A stretch of DNA of 64,000 bases from Geobacter sp. DSM 9736 (GTDB taxonomy: Bacteria > Desulfobacterota > Desulfuromonadia > Geobacterales > Geobacteraceae): NCBI RefSeq assembly GCF_900187405.1, contig NZ_LT896716.1:806001-870000 (forward strand). The letters are read 5' to 3'. The translations under genes were made by a program, and so were the position numbers. This document shows, piece after piece, positions 1 through 10,119 of the stretch (position 1 is the stretch's first letter; every line of letters starts with the position of its first letter). The notes under the pieces are model-generated. The model did not search any database, was not told the DNA's origin, and saw nothing but the letters and a program-made list of their open reading frames with translations.

Positions 1-309
1 ATGGGGGAGAACAACGATTACTTCCTGATAGACACCATCGAAGACACATCTACCGTATCGCCTGCTGTACTTCTCGAGGATGTAAACAAGCACGAAATGG
101 TCACCAAATGGTTCGAGACCCTTTCCGACAGCGAAAAGAAGATTCTGACACTCCGGTTCGGCCTTGACGACAAGGAGCCTCAGACTCTCGATACAATAGG
201 CCGCAGCTTCGGCGTAACAAGGGAGAGGATACGGCAGATCGAGGCGAAGTCGCTAGAAAAGCTTCGTAAACTTGTGGAAACAACGGATGCAGCAAATGTT
301 ATGAAATAG
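1..309 (+). CDS. rpoS: RNA polymerase sigma factor RpoS, C-terminal part (cut by window start)
   Basis: Only the last 102 codons are present; the ATG at position 1 is an internal methionine, so this is a partial gene. The visible part is σ region 3/4: the sequence [20 protein letters not shown] followed by the helix-turn-helix [19 protein letters not shown], which contacts the −35 element. The tail after region 4 ([13 protein letters not shown]) is unlike the usual RpoD ending, and the gene directly precedes apt, so I favour the general stress/stationary-phase sigma factor over RpoD. It belongs to the chromosomal backbone. The stop is 8 bp before apt and the two are probably co-transcribed. 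Confidence 0.85.
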   Translation: MGENNDYFLIDTIEDTSTVSPAVLLEDVNKHEMVTKWFETLSDSEKKILTLRFGLDDKEPQTLDTIGRSFGVTRERIRQIEAKSLEKLRKLVETTDAANVMK

Positions 310-317
310 GAGGATCG

Positions 318-833
318 ATGGAAGAGCTGAAGAAAATAATAAGGGATATACCGGATTTTCCCAAGAAAGGAATCATATTTAAGGACATAACGACTCTGCT
401 GTCTGACGCAAAGTCGTACCAGCGGATGGTGGACCTGATCGCACACCGCTACGTCGGCGACAAAATTGATAAAGTTGTCGGTGTCGAGGCAAGGGGCTTC
501 ATAATCGGAGCTGCGCTTGCCTATAAGCTCGGCGCAGGTATCGTCCTCGTGCGGAAACCGGGAAAACTTCCTGCCGAAACCTTCAAGAAGAGCTATGACC
601 TTGAGTACGGCACTGACACGCTGGAAATCCATTGTGACTCCATAAAAAGAGGTGAGCGAGTCCTGATAGCGGACGATCTTTTGGCAACAGGGGGGACGAT
701 GTCGGCAGTAGTCGACATGGTGAAGAGCATGGGTGGAGAAGTCGTCGAGTGCTGCTTCATGGCAGAACTTGAATTCCTAGATGGCAGAAGCAGGCTCCCC
801 GAGAAAAAGGTATTTTCGTTGCTGAAATTCTGA
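318..833 (+). CDS. apt: Adenine phosphoribosyltransferase
   Basis: A 171-residue cytoplasmic purine-salvage enzyme that condenses adenine with PRPP to give AMP and pyrophosphate. The PRPP-binding signature is visible as [14 protein letters not shown] (about residues 112–125), together with the family segments [20 protein letters not shown] and [11 protein letters not shown]. Length is normal for the family. An AGGAGG Shine-Dalgarno precedes the ATG at 318 with normal spacing. It lies 8 bp downstream of the sigma factor gene in the same direction. Confidence 0.95.
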   Translation: MEELKKIIRDIPDFPKKGIIFKDITTLLSDAKSYQRMVDLIAHRYVGDKIDKVVGVEARGFIIGAALAYKLGAGIVLVRKPGKLPAETFKKSYDLEYGTDTLEIHCDSIKRGERVLIADDLLATGGTMSAVVDMVKSMGGEVVECCFMAELEFLDGRSRLPEKKVFSLLKF

Positions 834-901
834 AATATGCTCTCGCAGGTGGAAACACTTGCAATGAATCACCAACTGGAGTATAAAAGCGATCTTGGTT
901 T

Positions 902-978
902 GTCCCCGTAGCTCAGCTGGATAGAGCACTTCCCTCCTAAGGAAGGGGTCGGACGTTCGAATCGTCTCGGGGACGCCA
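902..978 (+). tRNA. tRNA-Arg (anticodon CCT)
   Basis: A complete 77-nt cloverleaf. The 7-bp acceptor stem pairs GTCCCCG (902–908) with CGGGGAC (968–974), then discriminator G and an encoded CCA (976–978). The D-arm GCTCAGC, anticodon stem CTTCC/GGAAG around loop CTCCTAA (anticodon CCT, reads AGG) and T-arm GTTCGAATC are all readable. First of three tRNA genes in a row. Confidence 0.95.
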
Positions 979-1002
979 TCAATAAATCCGGCAATGGGAT
1001 AA

Positions 1003-1079
1003 GCGCTCGTAGCTCAGCTGGATAGAGTACCTGGCTTCGAACCAGGGTGTCGGGAGTTCGAATCTCTCCGAGCGCGCCA
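1003..1079 (+). tRNA. tRNA-Arg (anticodon TCG)
   Basis: Acceptor stem GCGCTCG (1003–1009) pairs with CGAGCGC (1069–1075), then discriminator G and encoded CCA (1077–1079). The anticodon stem CCTGG/CCAGG encloses loop CTTCGAA, giving anticodon TCG (reads CGA). The T-loop is GTTCGAATC. It lies 24 bp after the preceding tRNA-Arg. Confidence 0.95.
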
Positions 1080-1176
1080 AGTCACGCATCTTCCGCGGGA
1101 CATATCCATTGACAACCTTAGGGTAACATAGTATAAGAGTCACTCCGTGGGGCTGTAGTAGCACGGGTGCCTATAC

Positions 1177-1251
<75 letters not shown>

Positions 1252-1258
1252 CAAAATC

Positions 1259-1290
1259 AAGGGGTTAGCCAATCAAGGCTAACCCCTTTT
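1259..1290 (+). terminator. Rho-independent terminator after the tRNA cluster
   Basis: Perfect 10-bp stem GGGGTTAGCC (1261–1270) with GGCTAACCCC (1277–1286), 6-nt loop AATCAA, followed by TTTT. It ends the tRNA transcript. Confidence 0.9.
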
Positions 1291-1297
1291 GCTTTGC

Positions 1298-1320
1298 GCG
1301 TGGCCTCTCGCGTGGCCTCT
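1298..1320 (+). repeat. 11-bp tandem direct repeat near the end of the tRNA cluster
   Basis: GCGTGGCCTCT occurs at 1298–1308 and again at 1310–1320, one base apart, just after the tRNA terminator. It marks the change from backbone to accessory sequence. Function is unknown; it could be part of an integrase arm site or a scar. The 180 bp from here to the next start codon contains no gene I can support. Confidence 0.5.
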
Positions 1321-1503
1321 TTTTCGTTGGGAATAAGTGCAACGAATAGAGACGAGGAGAGTTCCAGGGAGACCTACCCCCTACTCAGAACTTCTAAACC
1401 CATCCATGCGTATCCGCCGCAAGGGTTAGAAATTCTTGCTTCACGAAATGAGCGCGAGAAGAGTAGGAAATTCGAAAGACTGCGTTTTTTTCTGGGAGGT
1501 AAA

Positions 1504-2769
1504 ATGGCGGCTGATATTAAGGAGCTCGTACAGCGATATAAGGAAGACCGTGAGTCGGTATACAACACGTGGTTTATCGACAACCAGACGAGGATTAAAG
1601 CCTTCCGCTCGATACGACGGGGGGTCATAGAAGTTATCGAGGCGATCAAGGCCGGCACATTTGGCAATGACTTCAAAGGGTCACCGCTGGAGTTCGTTCT
1701 TACCTGCATTACCGAGCAAAAACAGGTCTTCGAAGGTGCTGCACATCCCTTTTACTGGAAACCGAAGCTGCGCATTCCTGATATCTATGAAAATGATGAG
1801 AATAAAGCTGCCTTTGCGCGCTTCCTTGAGAGTTGTCTTTCCTGCTCAACGGCTGATCGAATTATACGGGAGATTCTCCTCCTGGATGACTGGCGCATAA
1901 AGGGGCTGGGCCCTGCTGTTGCCAACATTCTCTACTTTCTCCACCCGACCCACATGCCTCCCTTCAATACGGCGATGCTCAATGGCTTCAATACTGTCTT
2001 CGGCGACAACAAGAAACTCGGATCCTGGCCTGCATATTTGGAGATGCGCGAGACGATTATACGGACCAATGAAGAACTGCAACCGGCACTTTCGAAGGAT
2101 CTGGGAGCCATGTCGGGGCTACTGTTCGATGTGGGTGTTGGAAAGATAGCGCTTCAGGGGAACTTCAAAATTGCACTGGAATTTGATAGGGCGAAGCTGG
2201 AGAAGGCACTCAATAAGCGTCACGATGAGGTGCGAAGGGAGCAGGAGGAAGAGAATTCCCACCTTGAGATGCAGTTCATGCTCACGAAAATGGGGCGCAA
2301 TCTTGGCTATGATGTATGGGTTGCCGCCAATGACCGTACGAGAAGTCTGAGAGGAGTCAACCTTCAGTCCTTCACTCTTTCGGAACTTCCACCGCTGAAA
2401 ATGCCTGCGGATGTCCTGAAGACGGTATCGCTGATCGACGTTATCTGGATCAACCGGGAGAACCGGCAGATCGAGTGCGCCTTTGAGATCGAGAAGAGCA
2501 CATCGATTTACTCCGGTATGCTGCGGCTTTTGGATCTAGCTTCGTCGCTCGGAGACAAAAAATACAACTTCTTTCTTGTTGCACCTGACAACAGGGAGAA
2601 GGAGATCCTCGCACAGCTTCAGCGGCCAGCGTTCCGCAATATTGGCAACGTAGCCTTTAGATACTTGCTATTCTCGGACATTTCCTGCAACTGCGAAGCT
2701 CTCGTCAGATTTGGAGATGACTGGCGGGTGTTACTGAAGCTTTCAAAGGCCGCAAACTCTTCCCTCTGA
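1504..2769 (+). CDS. Restriction-endonuclease-like protein (PD-(D/E)XK-type C-terminal domain)
   Basis: A 421-residue protein. The ATG at 1504 is chosen because it follows a GGGAGG ribosome-binding site; the frame is open further upstream, but that part overlaps repeats and looks non-coding. The C-terminal third carries [20 protein letters not shown] followed by [14 protein letters not shown] and [18 protein letters not shown] recognise this block from proteins annotated as type II restriction endonuclease-like, where the D…E-x-E pattern fits a PD-(D/E)XK fold. A mid-protein [15 protein letters not shown] segment resembles a helix-hairpin-helix. No partner methyltransferase is adjacent. Its place beside a tRNA cluster fits a horizontally acquired defence gene. 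The fold is inferred and the target is unknown. Confidence 0.6.
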   Translation: MAADIKELVQRYKEDRESVYNTWFIDNQTRIKAFRSIRRGVIEVIEAIKAGTFGNDFKGSPLEFVLTCITEQKQVFEGAAHPFYWKPKLRIPDIYENDENKAAFARFLESCLSCSTADRIIREILLLDDWRIKGLGPAVANILYFLHPTHMPPFNTAMLNGFNTVFGDNKKLGSWPAYLEMRETIIRTNEELQPALSKDLGAMSGLLFDVGVGKIALQGNFKIALEFDRAKLEKALNKRHDEVRREQEEENSHLEMQFMLTKMGRNLGYDVWVAANDRTRSLRGVNLQSFTLSELPPLKMPADVLKTVSLIDVIWINRENRQIECAFEIEKSTSIYSGMLRLLDLASSLGDKKYNFFLVAPDNREKEILAQLQRPAFRNIGNVAFRYLLFSDISCNCEALVRFGDDWRVLLKLSKAANSSL

Positions 2770-2825
2770 AAGTAAAGTTAGGGGGGCGTAATTCCCCCCA
2801 TCGGTTACTACTGACTAGCTGCCAT

Positions 2826-3257
2826 GTGTCAGCACAAAGAGCAGATCTTCTGCCTTGCTACCTCCTTTCCTTTTGCAGCCTTGTAATTTCTCCTGAATCG
2901 TTTCCCCCTGCTGCGTTCGCTCCCGCACCCCTACATTCTTCGATGCCGGCTGTTCATTTGCGATCCCTGTTGACCGCATCGTCGCTGCTGATGTTTGCCT
3001 CGGATCACATCAATCTGCGAGAACCTCCGACGGACCTGGAGGACGCTTATTCGATCAAGTTCACAAACAGGGAGTTCCAGGGCGTCCTCCGTGACATCGA
3101 GGATGGGAAAGGAGCGAGCCGCTGGCTCTACCAGCCGATCTTCGAGTTGGGGTTGATCGGAAAAGGACCAGGTGTGCCAACAGGTAACCCCTCAACCCGG
3201 CAGGTCTCTCAGTTGCCCATCTGCGGGATTCAGAATAATCCTCTCCTTCTCGTCTGA
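2826..3257 (+). pseudogene. Possible gene remnant upstream of the copper ATPase
   Basis: A 143-codon open stretch. The first ~55 codons look non-coding (many Leu/Ser/Pro, no ribosome-binding site). Residues ~58–115 (SDHINLREPP … WLYQPIFELGLIGKG) look like real protein with balanced composition. I do not recognise the family. The likely explanation is the tail of a decayed gene left beside the mobile metal-resistance cluster. The rest of the 570-bp interval 2770–3339 shows nothing else. Confidence 0.25.
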
Positions 3258-3339
3258 TTTGAATTTTTACTCGAATGGGTCAGACTTAATTTATGAGTCA
3301 AAAATCTTGAGGCAGTGAAATGAAAGGATCTGGTGTGCC

Positions 3340-5757
3340 GTGGAGAAGCCAAAAGAAAGTAAAGTGGGCAAGATCGATCCTGTCTGTGGCATGACAGTAA
3401 CTCCGGAAGCATCCGCAGGTTTCTTCGAGTATTCCGGTGAGGTCCTTTACTTTTGCAGCAAGGGTTGCCTCGACAAGTTCGCTGCTACTCCGGAGAGCTT
3501 TCTTTGGAAAAATGAAGGCCCCCAGTCCCATCATGCCAGCGAGTTTACCTGCTCGATGCACCCGGAGGTGCGGAACCCTGGACCAAGTGCATGTCCGAAG
3601 TGCGGAATGGCGCTAGAACCTGCCCAACCCGTGGTTCAGCCGGGAGTGGAATACACGTGTCCTATGCATCCACAGGTTGTACAGGCACAGCCTGGTTCCT
3701 GCCCCATCTGTGGAATGGCCCTGGAGCCTAATACTGTTATGGCTGAGGAGCCTCCCAATCCGGAGCTGGAGGACATGACCCGGCGGTTCCGGGTTAGCCT
3801 GGTATTCGCTCTCCCAATCTTACTCATCACGATGGGAGAGATGGTTTTCGCTAGATCTCTGCATCCTGCAATAGATGGGCGCACAGCCGGTATCGTGCAG
3901 ATGCTTCTGGCAACACCGGTGGTATTGTGGGGAGGCTGGCCTTTCTTCGCCCGCGGGTGGCAGTCCATTGTCAATCGCAGCCTCAACATGTTCACCTTGA
4001 TAGCTATTGGTACCGGCACCGCTTACGTCTACAGTGTAATCGCCACTATAGTCCCTCAGGTGTTTCCATCTTCCTTCCGAGGCCACAATGGACAGATTGC
4101 GGTTTACTTTGAAGCCGCTGCGGTTATTACCGTTCTGGTGCTCCTGGGCCAGGTGCTCGAGCTGCGGGCGCGAAGCAGAACCGGTAGTGCCATCAGAGGC
4201 TTGTTGCAAATGGCTCCCCGGACGGCGAAGCGATTGGTCAACGGAAACGAAGAGGAGGTTCCCCTCGAAAGGATACTTCCGGGAGATGTCCTTAGGGTTC
4301 GTCCGGGAGAAAAGGTCCCGGTGGATGGTGTCGTGCAGGAAGGGTTCAGCTCGGTAGACGAATCGATGATTACAGGTGAACCGATGCCTGTTGAGAAACC
4401 TCCTGGGGCACGCATTACTGGAGGAACAGTAAACGGGAACGGCAGCTTCATCATGCAGGCCGACCGGGTCGGCAGCGAGACGCTGCTTGCACGTATAGTC
4501 AAAATGGTGTCCGAAGCGCAACGGAGCCGCGCCCCTATCCAGCGTCTGGCCGATGTCGTCGCTTCGTGGTTCGTTCCGGCAGTAATTGCCTGTGCCGTCA
4601 TCACCTTCATTGTCTGGAGTATCGTTGGCCCCGAACCGGCGATGGCGTATGCACTGGTCAATGCAGTCGCTGTTCTGATTATAGCCTGTCCATGCGCCCT
4701 CGGCCTTGCAACCCCTATGTCCATCATGGTTGGTACGGGACGCGGGGCGCTTGCGGGAGTTCTGATCCGGGATGCGGAGGCGCTCGAAGTGCTGGAGAAG
4801 GTGGATACGCTTGTTGTGGACAAGACTGGCACGCTTACGGAGGGGAAACCGCGGCTAGTATCGGTGACGGTCGAGCCTGGGTTTAATGAAGCGGAAGTGC
4901 TGCGCCTGGCAGCAAGCCTTGAACGGGGGAGTGAACATCCATTGGCAACAGCAATCGTCAAAGGTGCTGGAGAGAGAAGACTCGCTCTCTCAGAGGCATC
5001 TGACTTCTCGACCATTCCTGGTAAAGGAGTCACTGGGATTGTAGATGGCCGTGACGTCGTCTTCGGCAATGCAGCCCTTCTCAGAGAGAAGGGAATCGGA
5101 TTGGGATCAGTTTTCGGTCGAACAGAAGAGCTCAGACGTGATGGACAGACAGTGATGCTAGTCGCAATTGACGAAAGCGTTGCGGGAATAATCGGAGTCG
5201 CAGACCCGAACAAGGGATCGACACCCGAGGCTATTGCTCTTCTCCACCAGGAAGGTGTCCGGATTGTGATGCTCACCGGCGACAACAGAATCACAGCTCA
5301 CGCCGTCGCCGCCGAACTAGGAATAGACGAAGTCGTCGCAGAGGTACTGCCCGACGAGAAGAGCAAGGAAGTGCAGCGCCTTCAGGAGACGGGACGAACG
5401 GTCGCAATGGCAGGAGACGGAATCAATGACGCACCGGCTCTGGCCAAGGCTCATGTCGGCATAGCAATGGGGACCGGCGCCGACGTCGCGATGGAAAGCG
5501 CCGGGATAACGCTCGTAAAGGGTGATCTCCGTGGCATAGCGCGAGCTCGTCGCTTAAGCATGGCCACGATGAGAAATATCCGCCAGAACCTTTTCTTTGC
5601 CTTCGTCTACAACGTGCTCGGAGTGCCGATCGCTGCCGGCGTGCTTTACCCTATCTTCGGTCTGCTGCTGAGCCCGATGATCGCGAGCGCTGCGATGACC
5701 TTCAGTTCGGTATCAGTCATTGGGAATGCTTTGCGGCTGAGAAGACTGAACCTTTGA
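3340..5757 (+). CDS. copA: Cu(I)-exporting P1B-type ATPase with N-terminal YHS and heavy-metal-binding domains
   Basis: An 805-residue inner-membrane pump that exports Cu(I) (or Ag(I)) with ATP. From the N-terminus: a YHS domain (DPVCGMTV, residues ~14–50), two heavy-metal-binding modules ([20 protein letters not shown] and CPMHP…GSCPICGM, ~70–130), membrane segments, the actuator motif TGEPMPVEK, the metal-site helix [10 protein letters not shown], the phosphorylation site DKTGT, the nucleotide-domain motif SEHPLA and the hinge [10 protein letters not shown]. The usual N-terminal ferredoxin-like CXXC domains are replaced by the YHS and HMBD modules. The start is GTG at 3340; a nearby ATG at 3320 is out of frame. 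A YHS-first layout is typical of copA on mobile metal islands. Confidence 0.93.
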   Translation: MEKPKESKVGKIDPVCGMTVTPEASAGFFEYSGEVLYFCSKGCLDKFAATPESFLWKNEGPQSHHASEFTCSMHPEVRNPGPSACPKCGMALEPAQPVVQPGVEYTCPMHPQVVQAQPGSCPICGMALEPNTVMAEEPPNPELEDMTRRFRVSLVFALPILLITMGEMVFARSLHPAIDGRTAGIVQMLLATPVVLWGGWPFFARGWQSIVNRSLNMFTLIAIGTGTAYVYSVIATIVPQVFPSSFRGHNGQIAVYFEAAAVITVLVLLGQVLELRARSRTGSAIRGLLQMAPRTAKRLVNGNEEEVPLERILPGDVLRVRPGEKVPVDGVVQEGFSSVDESMITGEPMPVEKPPGARITGGTVNGNGSFIMQADRVGSETLLARIVKMVSEAQRSRAPIQRLADVVASWFVPAVIACAVITFIVWSIVGPEPAMAYALVNAVAVLIIACPCALGLATPMSIMVGTGRGALAGVLIRDAEALEVLEKVDTLVVDKTGTLTEGKPRLVSVTVEPGFNEAEVLRLAASLERGSEHPLATAIVKGAGERRLALSEASDFSTIPGKGVTGIVDGRDVVFGNAALLREKGIGLGSVFGRTEELRRDGQTVMLVAIDESVAGIIGVADPNKGSTPEAIALLHQEGVRIVMLTGDNRITAHAVAAELGIDEVVAEVLPDEKSKEVQRLQETGRTVAMAGDGINDAPALAKAHVGIAMGTGADVAMESAGITLVKGDLRGIARARRLSMATMRNIRQNLFFAFVYNVLGVPIAAGVLYPIFGLLLSPMIASAAMTFSSVSVIGNALRLRRLNL

Positions 5758-5869
5758 AAGGAGTTACAATATTGGATCAAAGAGGATGATGAACGGGAGA
5801 TCCTGGCGGCCGACTATAATGACAAGAAGTACTAGAGGCCGATAAAGGTGGTGGGTACGTTAGGACACT

Positions 5870-6058
5870 GTGGAATGTTGGGGGAGCAAGGTAATGCTTG
5901 CCTTCAGGAGCGAGAAGAGCGCTGATGACTTTGTGAAAGCTTTTGGCGGGAAGAGGTTCTCCTTCGACGAAGCCCTTAAAGCAAGCTACCTCGATATGGA
6001 CATCAGGGAAAAGGCCGCCGGTAAAGCTGCCGGGCGCTGTGCAGCGCCTAAGCTATAG
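5870..6058 (+). pseudogene. NosL-like copper-binding protein, C-terminal remnant
   Basis: A 62-codon open frame. The segment VMLAFRSEKSADDFVKAF followed by RFSFDEALKASY resembles the C-terminal half of NosL-family copper chaperones, which are normally ~170 residues with an N-terminal lipobox. No lipobox, signal peptide or convincing ribosome-binding site is present, and the 110 bp upstream holds no matching reading frame. This looks like a 5'-truncated gene following the copper ATPase. It could instead be a genuine small protein. Confidence 0.4.
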
Positions 6059-6099
6059 AATTGCGTGACCCTGCGGGTGAAGGCCACGCAATCTTCACA

Positions 6100-7026
6100 T
6101 CACATCATCATTCCGGTGCTTCCAACCATGACAGTGGCCGTTGCTGATTTTGTCGGGTCGGAAGTGCTGGTCCCCTTGATTAGGTACATCCCTTGGCGAG
6201 CCGGAGCCGTATAGAGACCACCCTCTGAAATAGTTCCGCCGTTTGTGCTGACAACAGACCAGGTCACCGGAACGGTTGCGGTGAACTGCTGCGTGCCGCC
6301 TACCTGCACTTTCGCCGAGGCGGGGGTAATCGTTACACCGCTGGTTGCCGGAGCGCCTGGAGTCATGATGTTTCCGGACATCATGGTCCCGCCAGAGATG
6401 TTTACCATCGTACCTGAATAGACTTGGGTACCGTTGACATACATCATGGTTACGTTGCCATTCTGATCGATTCCCATTTTCACATCGTCAAACATCCTGT
6501 CCATCCCCTGGCCGATGGTGAACTGCCCTTTGACGGGATCGGCGCCGGCGACGCCGTAAGCGCTCATCAGGGGCTCCATCGTCTGGTGAAGCCGCGTCCT
6601 CGACGTGCTCATGTTGCCGAACATGGTGTTCATCCTGGTCCTGTCCGGGTTCCGGTAAAACGTGTTGAGGGAAGACATGTTGCTGAAGCCTCCCATGTCG
6701 GCCACGATGAGGTTCGTCAGCGGATTGATGTTGGCGGTGCCGGGACCTCCGCTCATGGAATAGAGGGAGCCTGCCCGGAGCAGGAACGGCGGGGTCTTCC
6801 CGCTGACGTCGAAGGAGAACACACCGTTCCGGGCATTTATGCTCGTGGTCATTTCCGGGCTGCCGGCTGCGTCCTTGAGAAATGCGGTGCCGCTCACGGG
6901 CGCACCGGTCGCCGCAACCCCGGAAACCGTGGGTCCAGAGCCGTCTCCCCCTCCGCAGCCGGTAAGTGAAATGCATAGAGCAATCGCGATACCTGCGTTC
7001 TTCAACCCTTGAAATCCCTTTCGCAT
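6100..7026 (-). CDS. Secreted lipoprotein with a C-terminal bacterial Ig-like domain
   Basis: 308 residues. The start is the ATG at 7026, which follows AGGGAGG; the frame extends 9 codons upstream without support. The signal peptide ends in the lipobox LTGC, so it is lipid-anchored after export. A Gly/Ser-rich linker leads into a Met-rich central region (NTMFGNMSTSRTRLHQTM), and residues ~220–300 (ITPASAKVQVGGTQQFTATV, then GLYTAPARQG) are a Big_2-type Ig-like domain. It is the third gene of a leftward copper operon, 54 bp after copB. Methionine richness fits extracytoplasmic copper contact, but that is inference. Confidence 0.7.
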   Translation of the reverse strand: MRKGFQGLKNAGIAIALCISLTGCGGGDGSGPTVSGVAATGAPVSGTAFLKDAAGSPEMTTSINARNGVFSFDVSGKTPPFLLRAGSLYSMSGGPGTANINPLTNLIVADMGGFSNMSSLNTFYRNPDRTRMNTMFGNMSTSRTRLHQTMEPLMSAYGVAGADPVKGQFTIGQGMDRMFDDVKMGIDQNGNVTMMYVNGTQVYSGTMVNISGGTMMSGNIMTPGAPATSGVTITPASAKVQVGGTQQFTATVPVTWSVVSTNGGTISEGGLYTAPARQGMYLIKGTSTSDPTKSATATVMVGSTGMMM

Positions 7027-7080
7027 AGCTGCCTCCCTTTGCTGAAGTTTCAAAGTACGACAAGTATACCCTTGAACTCT

Positions 7081-7842
7081 TCAGAACCAGATTCGGACCC
7101 CTGCCGCCAGGGAGAGCTCTTCCGGCTCTCCACCCTCCCGGCGGGTAATGTTCGCCGTTTCGCCCAAATCGCGGCGCCACGTGATGCCGATGTAGGGAGC
7201 GAACTCCCTCTCCATTTCGTAGCGCAGACGAAGGCCCATCTCGATGTTGCTCATTCCGCTCCCCACACCGAATTTCTCGACTTTCTGCACGGCAAGCTCC
7301 GTCTCCACCCGCGGCTGAAGGATCAGCCGCTGCGTCAGGAGCAGATCGTATTCGGCGGTGATCCGGGCGGAGATGTCCCCTTCCTCGCTTATGAACAGGG
7401 AGGGCTCGACCTCGAACCAGTAGGGGGCAACTCCCTGGAACCCAATGACGGCGAATGTCCGGGTCCGGTCGGGGCCGGGACCGTACTTCCACTCCTGTCT
7501 CGCGCCGACCTGAAAGTCCCAGAAGGGGGAGATGAGCCTGCCGTAGAGAACCTGCGCGTCTGTCTCTCCCGCCGGCCTGCCGCTAAGATCATGGGTCCCT
7601 TCGGTTTTGAGCCAGATGCGGTTATAGTCCCCGCCGACCCAGCCGAAGATGTCCCACCGGACCCTGTCCCCCCCATCGGAATCCCTCTGATACTCCAGGA
7701 GGTCGGTGAGAAGGTACCCGATGACGGGGCTGTCATGGACGGGGGAGGGCCACCCCTCACCGGCGCGGGCTTCTCCCCACGTCGTCGCTAGGACCAGGAG
7801 CGGCACCAGCCGAAGAAGCTGACGAAATGATTTCCGCCTCAT
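7081..7842 (-). CDS. pcoB: Copper resistance protein B, outer-membrane β-barrel
   Basis: 253 residues with an N-terminal signal peptide (LLRLVPLLVLATTWGEARAG). The rest is CopB/PcoB-like: HDSPVIGYLLTDLLEYQ, WDIFGWVGGDYNRIWLKTEG, alternating hydrophobic strands, and the final GVRIWF ending in aromatic F as outer-membrane barrels do. It lacks the long Met/His-rich N-terminal region of Pseudomonas CopB. The start codon overlaps the stop of the upstream oxidase gene (ATGA), so the two are translationally coupled. Together they act in periplasmic copper oxidation and sequestration. Confidence 0.9.
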   Translation of the reverse strand: MRRKSFRQLLRLVPLLVLATTWGEARAGEGWPSPVHDSPVIGYLLTDLLEYQRDSDGGDRVRWDIFGWVGGDYNRIWLKTEGTHDLSGRPAGETDAQVLYGRLISPFWDFQVGARQEWKYGPGPDRTRTFAVIGFQGVAPYWFEVEPSLFISEEGDISARITAEYDLLLTQRLILQPRVETELAVQKVEKFGVGSGMSNIEMGLRLRYEMEREFAPYIGITWRRDLGETANITRREGGEPEELSLAAGVRIWF

Positions 7843-9635
7843 TCCCCCACCCCCTGCGCCGGTTGCGATACCGAGACCACTCTGAACATTCCCGCTTCCA
7901 TGTGGTAGAGGATATGGCAGTGGAAAGCCCAGTCACCGGGGGCGTCGGCTGTGACGAGGAAGGAGAGCCTCTCGGCTGCCTTTACGTTGATGGTGTGCTT
8001 GAGGGGGTTTAGCGGGCCGTTGCCGTTGTCCAGGATCATCCACATGCCGTGCAGATGCATGGGATGCTCCATCATCGTGTCGTTCACGAAGGTGACGCGC
8101 AGCCTCTCCCCGTACCGAAAGCGTATGGGGGTAGGGTCGTCGGAATACTTCTTCCCGTTGATCGACCAGATGAACCGCTCCATGTTCCCGGTAAGGTGGA
8201 GTTCGATTTCCCGTTCGGGCTCACGTGTGTCGTAGAATGGTTTGAGTGCCCGCAGGTCGCTGTACGTCAGGACCCGCCACTGCATGTTCTCCAGCCCCGT
8301 TCCCGGCTCGTCGAGGCGGCTTCTCGACATCATGGCGACCATGGCGTTGCCGGGACCGTGGCGATCAGGGCCGTGCATTACGGCGCCGGCCCTCCCCCCT
8401 TTGGGGGAAAAGCCGTGCGCGTCGTGAGCCGCGCCGTGGACGGCTTCTCCATCACCGGGCATCTTCATACCTCCACGGTCCATGCCGCCGTTGTGAACCA
8501 TTCCCATGTCCGCCATCGTCAGAACCGGCCGTTTGCGGCGCTCCGGGATCGACACAGCCACCCCCTCCCGCGGCGCGAGAGTACCGCGGGCGTATCCGCT
8601 GCGGTCCATTGATTCGGCAAAGATGGTGTAGGCACGATCATCCTTCGGCTCGACGATCACGTCATAGGTTTCCGCAACCGCGATGCGGAACTCCTCCACC
8701 GTCACCGGCTCCACGTACTGGCCGTCCGCCAGCACGACCGTCAGGGGAAGGCCCGGTATGCGGATGTCCATGATGCTCGCTGCAGATGCGTTGATGAAGC
8801 GGAGCCGCACCTTTTCTCCCGGCCGGAATAACCCGGTCCAGTTGGCCCGTGAGGAAAGACCGTTTATCAGATACGTGTAGGTGGCGCCGGTCACATCCTG
8901 GAGGTCGGTGGGGTCCATCTGCATCTTTCCCCATTCGAGACGGTCCTTGACGGTATCCCAAAATCCGTTGCGGCCTGCGTCCCGGATGAAGTCTCCCATG
9001 GTCCTCTTCTGGTAGTTGTAGTAGCCGCCTTCCTTTTTGAGGTTCCTGTAGACCTCTTCCGGTTTTTCAAACGTCCAATCGGAGAGCATGACGACATATT
9101 CCCTGTCGAATTCGAACGGTTCCGGCTCGCGGGGATCGATGATCAAGGGCCCGTACTGCCCGGACTGTTCCTGGAAGGCGCTGTGGCTGTGGTACCAGTA
9201 GGTCCCGCTCTGCTTGAGGGTGAAGCGGTAAGTGAATGTTTCTCCCGGTGCGATGCCGGCGAAGCTGACGCCGGGAACGCCGTCCATTTCGTGGGGAAGG
9301 AGGATGCCGTGCCAGTGAACGGAGGTCGGCTGGTCAGGCATCATGTTGGTGACGCGGATCACCGCCTCCTCACCTTCGCGAAAGCGGAGAAGCGGCCCCG
9401 GAACCGATGCGTTCATCGCTACCGCGTTTCCCCATTCTCCGTCGACCCGGAGTTTGAACTGGTGAACCGAAATGTCGTATCGGCCGGGGCCGGACGCCGG
9501 TTTCGGAACCATGGAGGTGGTTGCGGCGAAGACAGGCGTCGGCGGCAACATCCTGCCGAAGGCCGTAACGGTCCCAATTGCAACGAACCCACGGAGAAAT
9601 TTCCTTCTCGTAACATCCTGCACATTCTCGTTCAC
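7839..9635 (-). CDS. pcoA: Copper resistance multicopper oxidase (CopA/PcoA family)
   Basis: 598 residues, starting at a GTG (9633–9635) preceded by AGGAG; longer frames upstream lack a site. The N-terminus has a Tat signal (TRRKFLRG), so the folded enzyme goes to the periplasm. Copper-site motifs are all present: HWHGILLPHEMDG, YWYHSHSAFQEQSG, HPMHLHGMW, and HCHILYHMEAGM for T1/T2/T3 copper. A Met/His-rich insert (MADMGMVHNGGMDRGGMKM and following) is typical of CopA/PcoA. It oxidises Cu(I) and binds copper. First gene of the operon with copB and the lipoprotein. Confidence 0.95.
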   Translation of the reverse strand: MNENVQDVTRRKFLRGFVAIGTVTAFGRMLPPTPVFAATTSMVPKPASGPGRYDISVHQFKLRVDGEWGNAVAMNASVPGPLLRFREGEEAVIRVTNMMPDQPTSVHWHGILLPHEMDGVPGVSFAGIAPGETFTYRFTLKQSGTYWYHSHSAFQEQSGQYGPLIIDPREPEPFEFDREYVVMLSDWTFEKPEEVYRNLKKEGGYYNYQKRTMGDFIRDAGRNGFWDTVKDRLEWGKMQMDPTDLQDVTGATYTYLINGLSSRANWTGLFRPGEKVRLRFINASAASIMDIRIPGLPLTVVLADGQYVEPVTVEEFRIAVAETYDVIVEPKDDRAYTIFAESMDRSGYARGTLAPREGVAVSIPERRKRPVLTMADMGMVHNGGMDRGGMKMPGDGEAVHGAAHDAHGFSPKGGRAGAVMHGPDRHGPGNAMVAMMSRSRLDEPGTGLENMQWRVLTYSDLRALKPFYDTREPEREIELHLTGNMERFIWSINGKKYSDDPTPIRFRYGERLRVTFVNDTMMEHPMHLHGMWMILDNGNGPLNPLKHTINVKAAERLSFLVTADAPGDWAFHCHILYHMEAGMFRVVSVSQPAQGVGE

Positions 9636-9789
9636 TGCTACACTCCTGTGTTGCCCGGCGAAATCTCCAGGTGCCGTCACAACCGGCCTCACGACATCCG
9701 TACTTATTTTAACCAGTTTTTCTCATTTTACTACGGACCCGAATTTCATTACTGACGATTCGGTGGTCATGGCGAAAGTGGCTGGACGC

Positions 9790-9827
9790 AACAAGACCTC
9801 GTGCGCAGCGTCTCACGAGGTCTTGTT
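9790..9827. repeat. Perfect 14-bp inverted repeat
   Basis: AACAAGACCTCGTG (9790–9803) is the exact reverse complement of CACGAGGTCTTGTT (9814–9827), with a 10-nt loop. There is no U-tract on either side, so it is not a typical terminator. It could be an operator dyad or a transcript-end hairpin. Confidence 0.6.
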
Positions 9828-10087
9828 TACCAGGGGCAGAACTGAATATGTAGCAGGGAGGAGTAGATGAGCAATAATAAAATTATGAGTGGCGAGGCGA
9901 TATGCTTTTCGTCTTCTAATTAGTTATATTCATAGATTTCCATGTATATGAATCATGATCTACTTTCATTAAGGTGTCAGACTGGCTGCTCATCAAAGCT
10001 AGGGCCAGTACGCATTGAGAGAAATGTGCTCGTGATTAGGCAGGAAATGGAGAGAAGGGAAGGGCGACGAGAGGAGCCGTAAATGTG

Positions 10088-10119
10088 AAAAAGCTCCCAA
10101 CGGTGCTGCGGGGAGCTTT
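10088..10119 (-). terminator. Terminator of the cysK–M23 peptidase unit
   Basis: AAAGCTCCC (10090–10098) pairs with GGGAGCTTT (10111–10119). Reading leftward, the stem is followed by a T-tract. It sits just after the stop of the peptidase gene. Confidence 0.75.
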
